Source: Pantoea sp. Mb-10
Lineage (GTDB): Bacteria > Pseudomonadota > Gammaproteobacteria > Enterobacterales > Enterobacteriaceae
Assembly (NCBI RefSeq): GCF_021272205.1
Contig: NZ_JAJSDX010000002.1
Span: 124,001 to 188,000, forward strand
Direction: 5' to 3'
DNA: 64,000 bases
Positions 20,491-28,481 of the stretch are shown in pieces (position 1 is the stretch's first letter; every line of letters begins with the position of its first letter). Position numbers and translations under genes: made by a program. The notes under the pieces are model-generated. The model did no database searches and was not told the DNA's origin. It saw only the letters and a list, made by a program, of their open reading frames with translations.

Positions 20491-20506
20491 ATGAGATCGA
20501 TCTCAT
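20491..20506. promoter_or_regulatory. Perfect 16-bp palindrome, candidate LacI-family operator
   Basis: ATGAGATCGATCTCAT is a perfect palindrome with a central CG, the layout typical of operators for LacI-family regulators. It ends 20 bp before the ATG of the LacI-type gene, consistent with autoregulation of the whole downstream transport operon. The link to this regulator is inference from position and symmetry. Confidence 0.65.
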
Positions 20507-20526
20507 TGCAAGCAGACGAGGCGAAG

Positions 20527-21555
20527 ATGACGGATTTAGTGCAGGTAGCGAAGCGGGCTGGCGTATCACGCGCAACGGCGGCGCGTGCCTTTTCCGATCC
20601 GCATCTACTGCGTCCTGCCACTTTGCAGAAAGTGCTGGATGCTGCTGACCTGCTGGGGTTTCGCCCCAATCATATTGCCCGTCAGTTGCGGACGCAAAAT
20701 TCGACCACGCTAGGTGTCTTACTGCCTTCACTGATTAATCCTATTTTTTCCCATCAGCTACAGGCCATGGAGCTGCGCGCGCGCGCGGCGGGATATGGGC
20801 TGCTGGTGGCGACCAGCGATTATCAACCCGAACGCGAAGCGGTAATTGTCGAGCATATGCTGCGCCAACGCGTGGCGGGTCTGGTGTTAACCGTGGCGGA
20901 TGCGGACAGCAGCGCGGTACTGACAACGTTACAGGACGCTGGCATGCCGTTTGTGCTGGCGCATAACGTGCCGCAGACCCATCCGTGGCGCGCGGTGTAC
21001 GTGGATAACCACGCGGCGATGCGCGAGGCCACAAACGCACTGCTGGCGCTTGGCCACGTGAACATTGGCATGGTGGCCGGGCCGATGTTGCAGTCCGACC
21101 GCGCCCGACTGCGCTATCAAGGCTACTGTGAGGCGATGCGTGCGGCCGGACACCAGGCGCGACCGGTGATCGAGATGCGCAGCCATACCCACTCCGAATT
21201 TTCGTTACTGGCGCCACATCTGCGCGGCGCGGCGCCGCTTAGCGCGGTGGTCTGCACCAACGATCTCCTCGCGATAAGCCTGATGGGAGCCGCCGCGCGT
21301 GCCGGCGTACGCGTCCCGCAGCAGCTGTCGGTGATGGGGTTTGATGGCGTGGCGATTGGCGAACAAATTGCGCCGTCGCTGGCCAGCGTAGTACAGCCAG
21401 CAGATCGTCTCGGTAACGCGGCGATTGAGATGTTGTTACAGCCCGCCCGCGATGACCGTCGCGTACTGGCACACCATTTACGGCGCGGTGAAAGCGTTGC
21501 CGCGCCTCCTTTTGTTTGCTCGCCACTTCCAGGAAATCGCTATGACGCGCTATGA
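20527..21555 (+). CDS. LacI-family transcriptional regulator
   Basis: A 342-residue repressor-type protein. The N-terminal helix-turn-helix reads LVQVAKRAGVSRATAARAFS, followed by the hinge NHIARQLRTQNSTTLGVLLP. A periplasmic-binding-like sensor domain fills the rest (NPIFSHQLQAMELRARAAGYG, CTNDLLAISLMGAA, LSVMGFDGV). ATG 20527 is preceded by GAGG; a longer frame from 20491 would start inside the operator palindrome. Its 3' end overlaps the binding-protein gene by 14 bp, so regulator and transporter are almost certainly one transcript. The ligand is unknown. Confidence 0.9.
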   Translation: MTDLVQVAKRAGVSRATAARAFSDPHLLRPATLQKVLDAADLLGFRPNHIARQLRTQNSTTLGVLLPSLINPIFSHQLQAMELRARAAGYGLLVATSDYQPEREAVIVEHMLRQRVAGLVLTVADADSSAVLTTLQDAGMPFVLAHNVPQTHPWRAVYVDNHAAMREATNALLALGHVNIGMVAGPMLQSDRARLRYQGYCEAMRAAGHQARPVIEMRSHTHSEFSLLAPHLRGAAPLSAVVCTNDLLAISLMGAAARAGVRVPQQLSVMGFDGVAIGEQIAPSLASVVQPADRLGNAAIEMLLQPARDDRRVLAHHLRRGESVAAPPFVCSPLPGNRYDAL

Positions 21556-22564
21556 AAAAGTCAAAGCCATTATCGGCACCGTTGCGTTTATCGCCGCTTC
21601 GCTGCTGAGTCTGCAAACCCGCGCGGCGGAAACCGCCATTTGTTATAACTGCCCACCTGAATGGGCAGACTGGGGAACGCAGCTCAAAGCCATTGCTAAA
21701 GAGACGGGCATCGTGGTGCCGCAGGACAACAAAAACTCAGGCCAGGCGCTCGCACAGCTGGTGGCGGAGCAGGGCAATCCGGTTGCCGACGTGGTGTATT
21801 ACGGCGTCAGCTTCGGCATTCAGGCTGATAAAGCGGGCGTCACCGCCGCGTATCAGCCTGCCCACTGGGATGACATTCCGTCAGGTATGAAAGATCCCGC
21901 CGGTAAATGGGTGGCGCTGCACTCGGGTTCGTTGGGCTTTATGGTTAACGTCGACGCGCTGGGCGGCGCGCCCATACCGCGCTCGTGGGACGATCTGCTG
22001 AAGCCTGAATACAAAGGCATGGTGGGGTATCTTGATCCGGCCAGCGCCTTTGTCGGCTATGTTGCGGCGGTAGCGGTCAATCAGGCCAAAGGTGGCACGA
22101 TGCAGGACTTTGCCCCGGCGCTGAGCTGGTTTAAAAAATTGCAGGCTAACCAGCCGATCGTGCCCAAGCAGACGGCTTACGCCCGCGTGCTTTCCGGCGA
22201 AATTCCTATCCTGCTCGACTACGATTTCAACGCCTACCGTGCCAAATACAAAGACCACGCGAACGTGGCGTTTGTGATCCCCCAAGAGGGCACGGTCACC
22301 GTCCCTTACGTTATCAGCCTGGTGAAGCACGCGCCGCATGAGGCCAACGGCAAGAAAGTGATCGATTACGTACTCTCTGACAAAGGCCAGGCGCTTTGGG
22401 CGAATGCGTTCTTACGCCCGGTGCGCCCGTCGGCGATGTCGGCAAGCGCCAAAGCCTTGTTCCTGCCGGACAGCGACTATGCTCGTGCGCAAACCGTGAA
22501 TTATTCGCAGATGGCTGACGCACAAAAAGCGTTCTCCGCCCGCTACCTGAGCGAGATCCGCTGA
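21542..22564 (+). CDS. ABC transporter periplasmic substrate-binding protein
   Basis: A 340-residue exported protein. Residues 1-29 form a signal peptide ending RAA-ET. The mature part has the two-lobe layout of the iron/thiamine/2-aminoethylphosphonate-type binding proteins: AICYNCPPEWADWG at the start, VADVVYYGVSFGIQADKAG, GSLGFMVNVDALGG-PIPRSWDDLL and GEIPILLDYDFNAYR. The neighbouring GpdQ-like phosphodiesterase suggests a phosphorus-containing ligand such as a glycerophosphodiester, but the sequence does not settle this. It overlaps lacI by 14 bp and the first permease by 1 bp (TGATG). Confidence 0.85.
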   Translation: MTRYEKVKAIIGTVAFIAASLLSLQTRAAETAICYNCPPEWADWGTQLKAIAKETGIVVPQDNKNSGQALAQLVAEQGNPVADVVYYGVSFGIQADKAGVTAAYQPAHWDDIPSGMKDPAGKWVALHSGSLGFMVNVDALGGAPIPRSWDDLLKPEYKGMVGYLDPASAFVGYVAAVAVNQAKGGTMQDFAPALSWFKKLQANQPIVPKQTAYARVLSGEIPILLDYDFNAYRAKYKDHANVAFVIPQEGTVTVPYVISLVKHAPHEANGKKVIDYVLSDKGQALWANAFLRPVRPSAMSASAKALFLPDSDYARAQTVNYSQMADAQKAFSARYLSEIR

Positions 22565-23418
22565 TGGTGCTTGCAGACACGTTAACGCTGACACAGCGAC
22601 GCATAAGACGCTCACACCGTGCGTGGGGCTGGCTGATGTTGCCTGCGCTGCTGTTCTTCTGCGCCTTTTGGCTGTTGCCGTTTGCCAGACTGTTGCAGAT
22701 GGGCATGCAAGCCGATCGCAGTACTCAGCACAGCGGATATTGGACGGTGATTTCACAGCCGCAGTATCTGGTGAGCCTGCTGCATACCGTGCTGTTGTCG
22801 CTGACAGTGACATTGGTGACGTTGATGATTGCCGCCACGGTGGGCTGCTTTCTGGCGCGTCAGCGTTTTCCCGGCCGTAGTGCGCTGTTGGCGCTGCTGA
22901 CCTTTCCGCTCGCGTTTCCTGGCGTGGTGGTCGGGTTTCTGGTGGTGATGCTGGCCGGGCGCCAGGGCCTGCTGGCGCAGATCAGCATGAACCTGCTGCA
23001 CACGCGCTGGACGCTGGCGTACTCGCTGACCGGGCTGTTTATCGGTTACCTCTATTTTTCGCTACCGCGCGCCATCGTCACGCTGGTCGCGGCCAGTGAA
23101 AAGTTGGATACCGCGTTAGAGGAGGCCGCGCGATCGCTGGGGGCAAGCCAGTGGCACATCATCTGTGACGTGATTGTTCCGGGGTTGCGGCCAGCGCTGC
23201 TCTCCACTGGCGCGCTCTGTTTCGCCACCAGCATGGGGGCGTTCGGCACCGCCTTTACGCTGGGCACCGATCTCTCCGTGCTGCCGCTCACGATTTATGG
23301 TGAGTTCACCAACTATGCGAATTTCGCTACTGCCGCCGCGCTGTCCGTGGTGATGGGCGGTGTCGCCTGGCTGGCGCTGATGTTGGCGCGGGCGTTGACG
23401 CACAGGGAGCCAACATGA
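22564..23418 (+). CDS. ABC transporter permease, first subunit
   Basis: A 284-residue inner-membrane subunit with about six hydrophobic helices. The EAA loop reads EEAARSLGASQWHIICDVIVPGLRPAL (about 190-216). A 25-residue hydrophilic N-terminus precedes helix 1 (LMLPALLFFCAFWLLPF). It belongs to the binding-protein-dependent permeases of the spermidine/phosphonate/iron type. It overlaps its neighbours by 1 bp and 4 bp, consistent with a heterodimer made with the next gene product. Confidence 0.88.
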   Translation: MVLADTLTLTQRRIRRSHRAWGWLMLPALLFFCAFWLLPFARLLQMGMQADRSTQHSGYWTVISQPQYLVSLLHTVLLSLTVTLVTLMIAATVGCFLARQRFPGRSALLALLTFPLAFPGVVVGFLVVMLAGRQGLLAQISMNLLHTRWTLAYSLTGLFIGYLYFSLPRAIVTLVAASEKLDTALEEAARSLGASQWHIICDVIVPGLRPALLSTGALCFATSMGAFGTAFTLGTDLSVLPLTIYGEFTNYANFATAAALSVVMGGVAWLALMLARALTHREPT

Positions 23419-24227
23419 AACGGCGTGGTTTATTTTACCTGCAGCTGCTGGTTACCACCGTCACCGCGCTGTTTATGATTGTGCCGGTGGTGCTGTCGAT
23501 GCTGGCGGGGGTGACCCAAAACTATTTTGTTGGCCTGCGCAGCGGTTTTACGCTCCAGTGGGTGATACAGGTATGGCAACTTTACGGCGACACGTTTTGG
23601 CTCTCGCTGTTAATCGCCCTCTGCTGTCTGCTGGTCACGCTCGCCATTGGCGTGCCCGCTGCATGGGGATTGTTGAAAGCGCCGAGACGCTGGGCTGCTC
23701 GGATAGAAGAGTGTCTGATGCTACCCGTTGCGCTGCCGGGCCTCGCGACCGCCCTTGGCATCATTTTGCTCTACGGGCAGTTTTCTGCGCTGCGCGGAAG
23801 CTGGCTGTTTATCCTGATTGGTCACGTACTCTTTACCCTGCCATTTATGGTGCGTCCGGTGCTGGCGGTGATGCAGGCGATCGACATGCCGCGGCTGGAA
23901 GAGGCCGCCGCCAGCTTGGGGGCCCGTGGCTGGCAACGCTTTTTCTCCGTGGTGATCCCCAACTGCCGCAACGGCATTCTGGCCGGCGCGTTTATGGTGT
24001 TTACGCTGTCGGTGGGCGAGTTCAACATCACCTGGATGCTCCACACTCCGCTGACCAAAACCTTGCCGGTCGGCCTGGCGGATAGCTACGCCTCGCTGCG
24101 GCTGGAGGTGGGTTCGGCTTATACGCTGCTTTTTATTCTGCTGATTTTGCCGCTGTTGCTCATGCTCAACGGGCTTAATCACTGGCTCAATCGCGCGGTG
24201 TCGCGCACCCCTAAGGAGACAGCATGA
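23415..24227 (+). CDS. ABC transporter permease, second subunit
   Basis: A 270-residue inner-membrane subunit with about six helices. The EAA loop is EEAAASLGARGWQRFFSVVIPNCRNG (about 158-183). It is paired with the preceding permease. Both junctions are ATGA 4-bp overlaps, showing translational coupling. Substrate specificity is set by the binding protein and is not readable here. Confidence 0.88.
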   Translation: MKRRGLFYLQLLVTTVTALFMIVPVVLSMLAGVTQNYFVGLRSGFTLQWVIQVWQLYGDTFWLSLLIALCCLLVTLAIGVPAAWGLLKAPRRWAARIEECLMLPVALPGLATALGIILLYGQFSALRGSWLFILIGHVLFTLPFMVRPVLAVMQAIDMPRLEEAAASLGARGWQRFFSVVIPNCRNGILAGAFMVFTLSVGEFNITWMLHTPLTKTLPVGLADSYASLRLEVGSAYTLLFILLILPLLLMLNGLNHWLNRAVSRTPKETA

Positions 24228-25213
24228 ATCACGCTGCGGTTACCGTGACGCTGCGCCAGTGTGCGCGTCACTTTCATCACCACCAGGCGCTACATCCGCT
24301 TGATTTGACGATTCATTCCGGCGAAACGCTGGTACTACTCGGACCGTCCGGCTGCGGCAAAACCACGACGCTGCGCATCATTAGCGGGCTGGAACGCTGC
24401 GACGCGGGTGGCGAAGTGTGGTTCGACGATCGCAACGTGACCGCCTTGCCGATTGAGAAGCGCAATGTCGGCATGGTGTTCCAGAACTACGCGCTGTTTC
24501 CCCATCTTAACGTGGCGCAGAACGTGGCCTACGGGTTGAAAATGCAGGGCGTGGGGCGCGCTGAGCGTGACGCGCGCGTGGCGGAGATGCTGGCGCTGGT
24601 GGATCTTGGCGCGCTGGCGCAGCGCAGTATAGATAAGCTCTCCGGGGGACAGAAACAACGCGTGGCGCTGGCGCGCGCATTGGCCGCTCGTCCGCGCGTG
24701 CTGCTGTTTGATGAGCCGCTGGCGGCGTTGGACGCACGTTTGCGCGATCGGCTGCGTATGGAGATCGGTGACCTGTTGAAACAGCTGGCGATTACGGCGG
24801 TGTATGTCACGCACGATCAGCAGGAAGCGATGGCGCTGGGCGATCGCATTGCGGTGATGGAGCAGGGGCGGCTGGTGCAGATCGATACACCGCAGAATGT
24901 GTACCAGCGTCCGGCAACCCCGTTCGTGGCTGATTTTGTCGGGGCCATTAACTGTATTGAGGTTGATGCGCGCGGTGAGCCGCGGCGCTTTTGCCGTCCA
25001 GAGGACGTGCTGCTCGCCAGTGAGCCTCGCTATGCGCGTCACGGCGTGATTCTCTCCAGTACGTTTCTGGGCGCATCGCAGCGGCTGATGATCGACATCG
25101 GCCTGCCGAAGCCGATGCAGGTAGATCGGCACGCGCGCGAGGCGTGGCGGCCTGGGCAGTCGGTAAGTTGGATGCTGGCGCAGGAAGCGGCGCTGCAATT
25201 TTCACCCACATAA
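24224..25213 (+). CDS. ABC transporter ATP-binding protein (PotA/UgpC-like)
   Basis: A 329-residue ATPase. Walker A is GPSGCGKTTTLR, the Q-loop MVFQNYALFPHLNV, the signature LSGGQKQRVALARALA, Walker B VLLFDEPLAALD, and the switch histidine YVTHDQQEAMALGD. About 90 C-terminal residues form a TOBE-like regulatory domain (RRFCRPEDVLLA, STFLGASQRLMIDIG). This is the MalK/PotA/PhnT layout. It overlaps the second permease by 4 bp and lies 11 bp before the phosphodiesterase gene. Confidence 0.92.
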   Translation: MNHAAVTVTLRQCARHFHHHQALHPLDLTIHSGETLVLLGPSGCGKTTTLRIISGLERCDAGGEVWFDDRNVTALPIEKRNVGMVFQNYALFPHLNVAQNVAYGLKMQGVGRAERDARVAEMLALVDLGALAQRSIDKLSGGQKQRVALARALAARPRVLLFDEPLAALDARLRDRLRMEIGDLLKQLAITAVYVTHDQQEAMALGDRIAVMEQGRLVQIDTPQNVYQRPATPFVADFVGAINCIEVDARGEPRRFCRPEDVLLASEPRYARHGVILSSTFLGASQRLMIDIGLPKPMQVDRHAREAWRPGQSVSWMLAQEAALQFSPT

Positions 25214-25224
25214 GGAGCGCTGCG

Positions 25225-26055
25225 ATGTCTCAGCCAATGACGCTGATTGCGCATATCAGTGACTTACACATTAAAGCGCAGGGACGCTTGTCCTATAAAA
25301 AAGTAGACACGCTGGCCGCGCTGCATCGGGCTATTACCACGCTCAACGACCTGATGCCGCGCCCAGATATGGTGGTGGTCAGTGGCGATCTGGTGGATTT
25401 TGGTACTGCGGAAGCGTACCAGACGCTGCGCGAGGCGCTGGCGCGCTTGACGCTGCCGTTCAGGCTGATGCCGGGTAATCATGACGATCGCCAGCGTTTA
25501 CGCGCCGCCTTTCCCGATCACGCCTACTTGCAGCAGGGCGAAACGCTGCACTGGCAGTTGGAGGTTAAGGGGGTACAGCTGCTGGCACTCGACTCCAGCG
25601 TGCCACAGCAGCCGTGGGGGTTTGTGGATGAGGCGCAGCTGACATGGCTTGAGCTGCAGCTTGAGCGTGCGCCACAGCTGCCTACGCTGGTGTTTCTGCA
25701 CCATCCGCCTTTTTTCTGCGGCATTGAGCATATGGATCAACAGCCGCTGCGTAACGCCGAAGCGCTGGCGGCGGTCATTCAACGTCATGCTCAGGTGGAG
25801 CGCGTGCTCAGCGGGCATTTGCACCGTGCGGTACAGGCGCGATTTGCCGGCACGCTCGCCTGCGTGGCACCCGGCGTATCGCATCAGGTCGCGCTGGATT
25901 TTTCAGCGGCGGGGCCTGCCCATTTTGTCCTGGAACCGCCCGGCTTTCTGCTGCATCGCTGGCAGCCGCAGCAGGGCATGAGCACCCACCAGTGTGCGAT
26001 TGGCGATTACCCCGGCCCGTGGCCGTTTTATGATGCGCACGGGTTGGTGGATTAG
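25225..26055 (+). CDS. GpdQ-like metallophosphodiesterase
   Basis: A 276-residue cytoplasmic calcineurin-type phosphoesterase with no signal peptide. All five dimetal motifs are visible: HISDLH (about 10-15), VVSGDLVD, MPGNHDDR, LHHPPFF and SGHLHRAV. The spacing and the late motif YPGPWPFYD resemble Enterobacter GpdQ, a glycerophosphodiesterase with broad phosphodiesterase activity; cAMP phosphodiesterases of the CpdA group are the next alternative. ATG 25225 follows AAGGAG. As the last gene of the transport operon it would act on the imported substrate in the cytoplasm. Confidence 0.85.
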   Translation: MSQPMTLIAHISDLHIKAQGRLSYKKVDTLAALHRAITTLNDLMPRPDMVVVSGDLVDFGTAEAYQTLREALARLTLPFRLMPGNHDDRQRLRAAFPDHAYLQQGETLHWQLEVKGVQLLALDSSVPQQPWGFVDEAQLTWLELQLERAPQLPTLVFLHHPPFFCGIEHMDQQPLRNAEALAAVIQRHAQVERVLSGHLHRAVQARFAGTLACVAPGVSHQVALDFSAAGPAHFVLEPPGFLLHRWQPQQGMSTHQCAIGDYPGPWPFYDAHGLVD

Positions 26056-26188
26056 CATCGCGCCCGCCGCGGTTATTTCTGCGCGCCGTTGATTCAGTAC
26101 CGTGATTAGCTTCACTTCTCGGTGTACAATTAGGGATCTTTTCACCAGGGTCGGCACCCCATCGACCACAAGAGCCTCAGGCGCGCAC

Positions 26189-26227
26189 ATGACAACTCTT
26201 TCTCTCCAAACGGCTGCGGCATGCTAA
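26189..26227 (+). CDS. Possible 12-codon leader ORF before the diguanylate cyclase gene
   Basis: ATG 26189 opens MTTLSLQTAAAC and stops at TAA 26225-26227. The last A of this stop is the first base of the ATG at 26227 of the next gene (TAATG), a layout used for termination-reinitiation. A weak AGG lies 7 bases before the leader ATG. It could be chance; no conservation can be checked here. Confidence 0.25.
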   Translation: MTTLSLQTAAAC

Positions 26228-27819
26228 TGCGCGCCTGGCCCAAAAAGGATCTTCGCACCCTTATTGCGCTCCTGGCGATTGCCAGTATTGTCATCACCTT
26301 AGCCAACGCGCTTTATGCCACCTGGCGCGTGCAGCGTATGGTACTGATTGAAAGCACGCTGGCGGCGAATCGCGCGTATGCCACGAAGCTGGCGTCCACC
26401 ACCGAAGTGTTTTTTCAATTGGCGCAGTCACAGCTGCACTATAGCGCCAATTTGTTAGGGCAGGACTTCGATAACCCGGCGCTGGCACAGCAGGAAGTCA
26501 ACCGCCTGCGCGAGCAGACCAGCAGCTTCAATTCCGTGGCGGTGGTAGACAGCAACGGCGTGGTGAAAGCGATTTCGCCTGAATCATTGATGCTAAAAGG
26601 GATTCAGCTTACCAGTCAGGCCTCACGCGAGGCGCTGGCGCAGCGCCAGCCGCTGGTTAGCCGCCCCTCTGTTTCAGCGGCCAATAATCTGATTGTTTTT
26701 GTCTCATGGCCGGTGTGGAACAGCGAAGGGCGCTATCTTGGTTATGTCGGTGGCACCATTTATCTGAAGAAAAAAAGCATCCTGAATGAACTGCTGGGCG
26801 AACAGTTTTACCGCGACGGGACGCGCGTGTTTGTCCTGGATCGCAATAATCAGGTGCTTTATCACCACAACAGCCAACTGATCGGTAAAACGCTGCCTGA
26901 GGTTGTGAGCGATCGCGATCGCAAAGAGAATAGCAACGGCCAATTGCAGCTGGATGAAGAGGGGGCCGGACGACTGGCCGGTTACGCGGTTGTTCCCACC
27001 ACCGGCTGGCTGGTGGTGGCACTAAAATCCACCGACATGACGCTGCAACCGCTTTCGGGGCTGCTGCTGCAGGTACTCAAAAATTCCGTGCCGTTTGCGC
27101 TGCTGACGCTGCTGATAGCGGTGATTTTTGCGCGCCTGATTGCGCTGCCGCTGTGGCAGCTGGCGCGTAAAGCCAGTCAGATGGATGCGCAAAGCGTGTC
27201 AGGAGACATTGGCCGCATCGATGCGTGGTACTTTGAAGCGGCACAGGTTAAGCGCGCGCTGCTCACCGGTATTGGCGTGGTGCAGGATAAAATCGGCAAG
27301 CTTAAATTCGAGGTGCAGACCGATCCGATGACCAATCTGCTGAATCGCCGTGGTCTCAGTGCGGTGCTGGATTACTTTAGTACCATGCAGCAGCCTTTTG
27401 CCGTGCTCGCGCTGGATATCGATCATTTTAAACGGGTGAATGATAACTACGGTCACGACGTTGGGGATGAAGTGATCAAGCAGGTGGCGCGTACGCTGCG
27501 TCTGAGTGCGCGCCAAAGTGACGTGGTGTGTCGCAACGGCGGAGAAGAATTTTTAATGCTGCTGCCTGCCACGCCGCTGGACGAAGCGCGCGCGATCGCC
27601 GAGCGGGTGCGCATCAGCATTGCGGAAAGCCAGATTGAGCGCGTTGGACACATCACGCTGTCGGTGGGGATTGCCAGCTGGCAGGTGGGGCAGAGCAGTC
27701 AGGAGCAGAGCTTAAAACAGGCGGATGCCGCGCTCTATCAGGCGAAAAACGCTGGACGAAACTGCGTGATGATTGCTGGGCAGGATGCGCTGGTGAGCAG
27801 TATTAAACGCGAGCCGTGA
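26221..27819 (+). CDS. Membrane diguanylate cyclase with periplasmic sensor
   Basis: A 532-residue inner-membrane enzyme that makes c-di-GMP from two GTP. Helix 1 is at about 15-36. A periplasmic dCache-like sensor runs to about 280 (VAVVDSNGVVKAISPES, VFVSWPVWNSEGRYLGYVGG, ATTGW-type end VVPTTGWLVV). Helix 2 is at about 292-312, followed by a short HAMP-like linker and a GGDEF domain from DPMTNLLNRRGL. The active site is GGEEF, and an intact inhibitory RxxD (RQSD) lies five residues before it. ATG 26227 is an equally likely start. The sensed ligand is unknown. Confidence 0.92.
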   Translation: MLMRAWPKKDLRTLIALLAIASIVITLANALYATWRVQRMVLIESTLAANRAYATKLASTTEVFFQLAQSQLHYSANLLGQDFDNPALAQQEVNRLREQTSSFNSVAVVDSNGVVKAISPESLMLKGIQLTSQASREALAQRQPLVSRPSVSAANNLIVFVSWPVWNSEGRYLGYVGGTIYLKKKSILNELLGEQFYRDGTRVFVLDRNNQVLYHHNSQLIGKTLPEVVSDRDRKENSNGQLQLDEEGAGRLAGYAVVPTTGWLVVALKSTDMTLQPLSGLLLQVLKNSVPFALLTLLIAVIFARLIALPLWQLARKASQMDAQSVSGDIGRIDAWYFEAAQVKRALLTGIGVVQDKIGKLKFEVQTDPMTNLLNRRGLSAVLDYFSTMQQPFAVLALDIDHFKRVNDNYGHDVGDEVIKQVARTLRLSARQSDVVCRNGGEEFLMLLPATPLDEARAIAERVRISIAESQIERVGHITLSVGIASWQVGQSSQEQSLKQADAALYQAKNAGRNCVMIAGQDALVSSIKREP

Positions 27820-27824
27820 CAGGT

Positions 27825-27856
27825 GCCCGCCTGGCGCAATCTGCGCTGGGCGGGAC
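27825..27856. terminator. Hairpin between convergent dgc and bcp
   Basis: CCCGCC-TGGCGCA and TGCGC-T-GGGCGGG form a long GC-rich stem with an ATC loop just after the diguanylate cyclase stop and 20 bp before the bcp stop. It is probably a shared terminator; no long T-run is present. Confidence 0.45.
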
Positions 27857-27875
27857 AAGCGTGTATGACAGCGGC

Positions 27876-28343
27876 TCAGGCGGATTTCAGATAATCCAGC
27901 ACAATATCGTGATGGTTGGCGGTTTTGAAATCATCGAACACTTTCTCAACGTTGCCATTGGCATCGATCAAGAAGCTGATGCGATGAATGCCGTCGTAGG
28001 TTTTCCCCATAAAGGTCTTTTCACCCCAAACGCCAAACTGCTGGCAAACTTCATGGTTTTCATCCGACAGCAGCGTAAAGTTCAGCAGCTCTTTTTCCGC
28101 GAAACGTGACAGTTTTTCCGGCTTATCGGTGCTGATACCCAGCACTTCTACGCCCGCTTTTTTCATTTCATCCATATTGTCGCGCAGACCGCAGGCCTGC
28201 ACGGTGCAACCGGGCGTCATGGCTTTCGGGTAGAAGTAGACCAGAACGCGCTGTCCCTGGAAGTCGGCCAAATTTACTTGTTCGCCGTCCTGATCGGGCA
28301 AGCTAAATTTCGGTGCGGTATCACCGGCTTTCAGTGGATTCAT
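27876..28343 (-). CDS. bcp: Thioredoxin-dependent thiol peroxidase Bcp
   Basis: A 155-residue peroxiredoxin that reduces peroxides using thioredoxin. It starts MNPLKAGDTAPKFSLPDQDG, matching the E. coli protein. The peroxidatic cysteine is Cys46 in TPGCTVQACGLRD, with the resolving cysteine Cys51 five residues on. The longer frame (to 28439) has no family similarity. It lies downstream of gcvR as in E. coli. Confidence 0.95.
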   Translation of the reverse strand: MNPLKAGDTAPKFSLPDQDGEQVNLADFQGQRVLVYFYPKAMTPGCTVQACGLRDNMDEMKKAGVEVLGISTDKPEKLSRFAEKELLNFTLLSDENHEVCQQFGVWGEKTFMGKTYDGIHRISFLIDANGNVEKVFDDFKTANHHDIVLDYLKSA

Positions 28344-28417
28344 CACAACTCTCCATTTTTCTGTGCATGCTGTGGGTAAACACCGGCAGCGCTTACCGCG
28401 CCGGGGCGTAACCCTCT

Positions 28418-28472
28418 GGGTTATTTCACAACACGGCATGTCACGGGGACAGAGTGTGTGGCGAAATAACCC
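28418..28472. repeat. Inverted repeat between gcvR and bcp
   Basis: GGGTTATTTC (28418-28427) is repeated inverted as GAAATAACCC (28463-28472) with a 35-base loop. It lies in the 138-bp spacer after gcvR and before bcp. It may be a terminator, an mRNA-processing structure or a protein site. Confidence 0.5.
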
Positions 28473-28481
28473 GGAGCCTGG

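Noticed and set aside
24335-25198. 287-codon minus-strand frame opposite the ABC ATPase gene
   Set aside because: An antisense shadow of a gene with complete ABC motifs; Arg/His/Gln-rich and without protein-like organisation.
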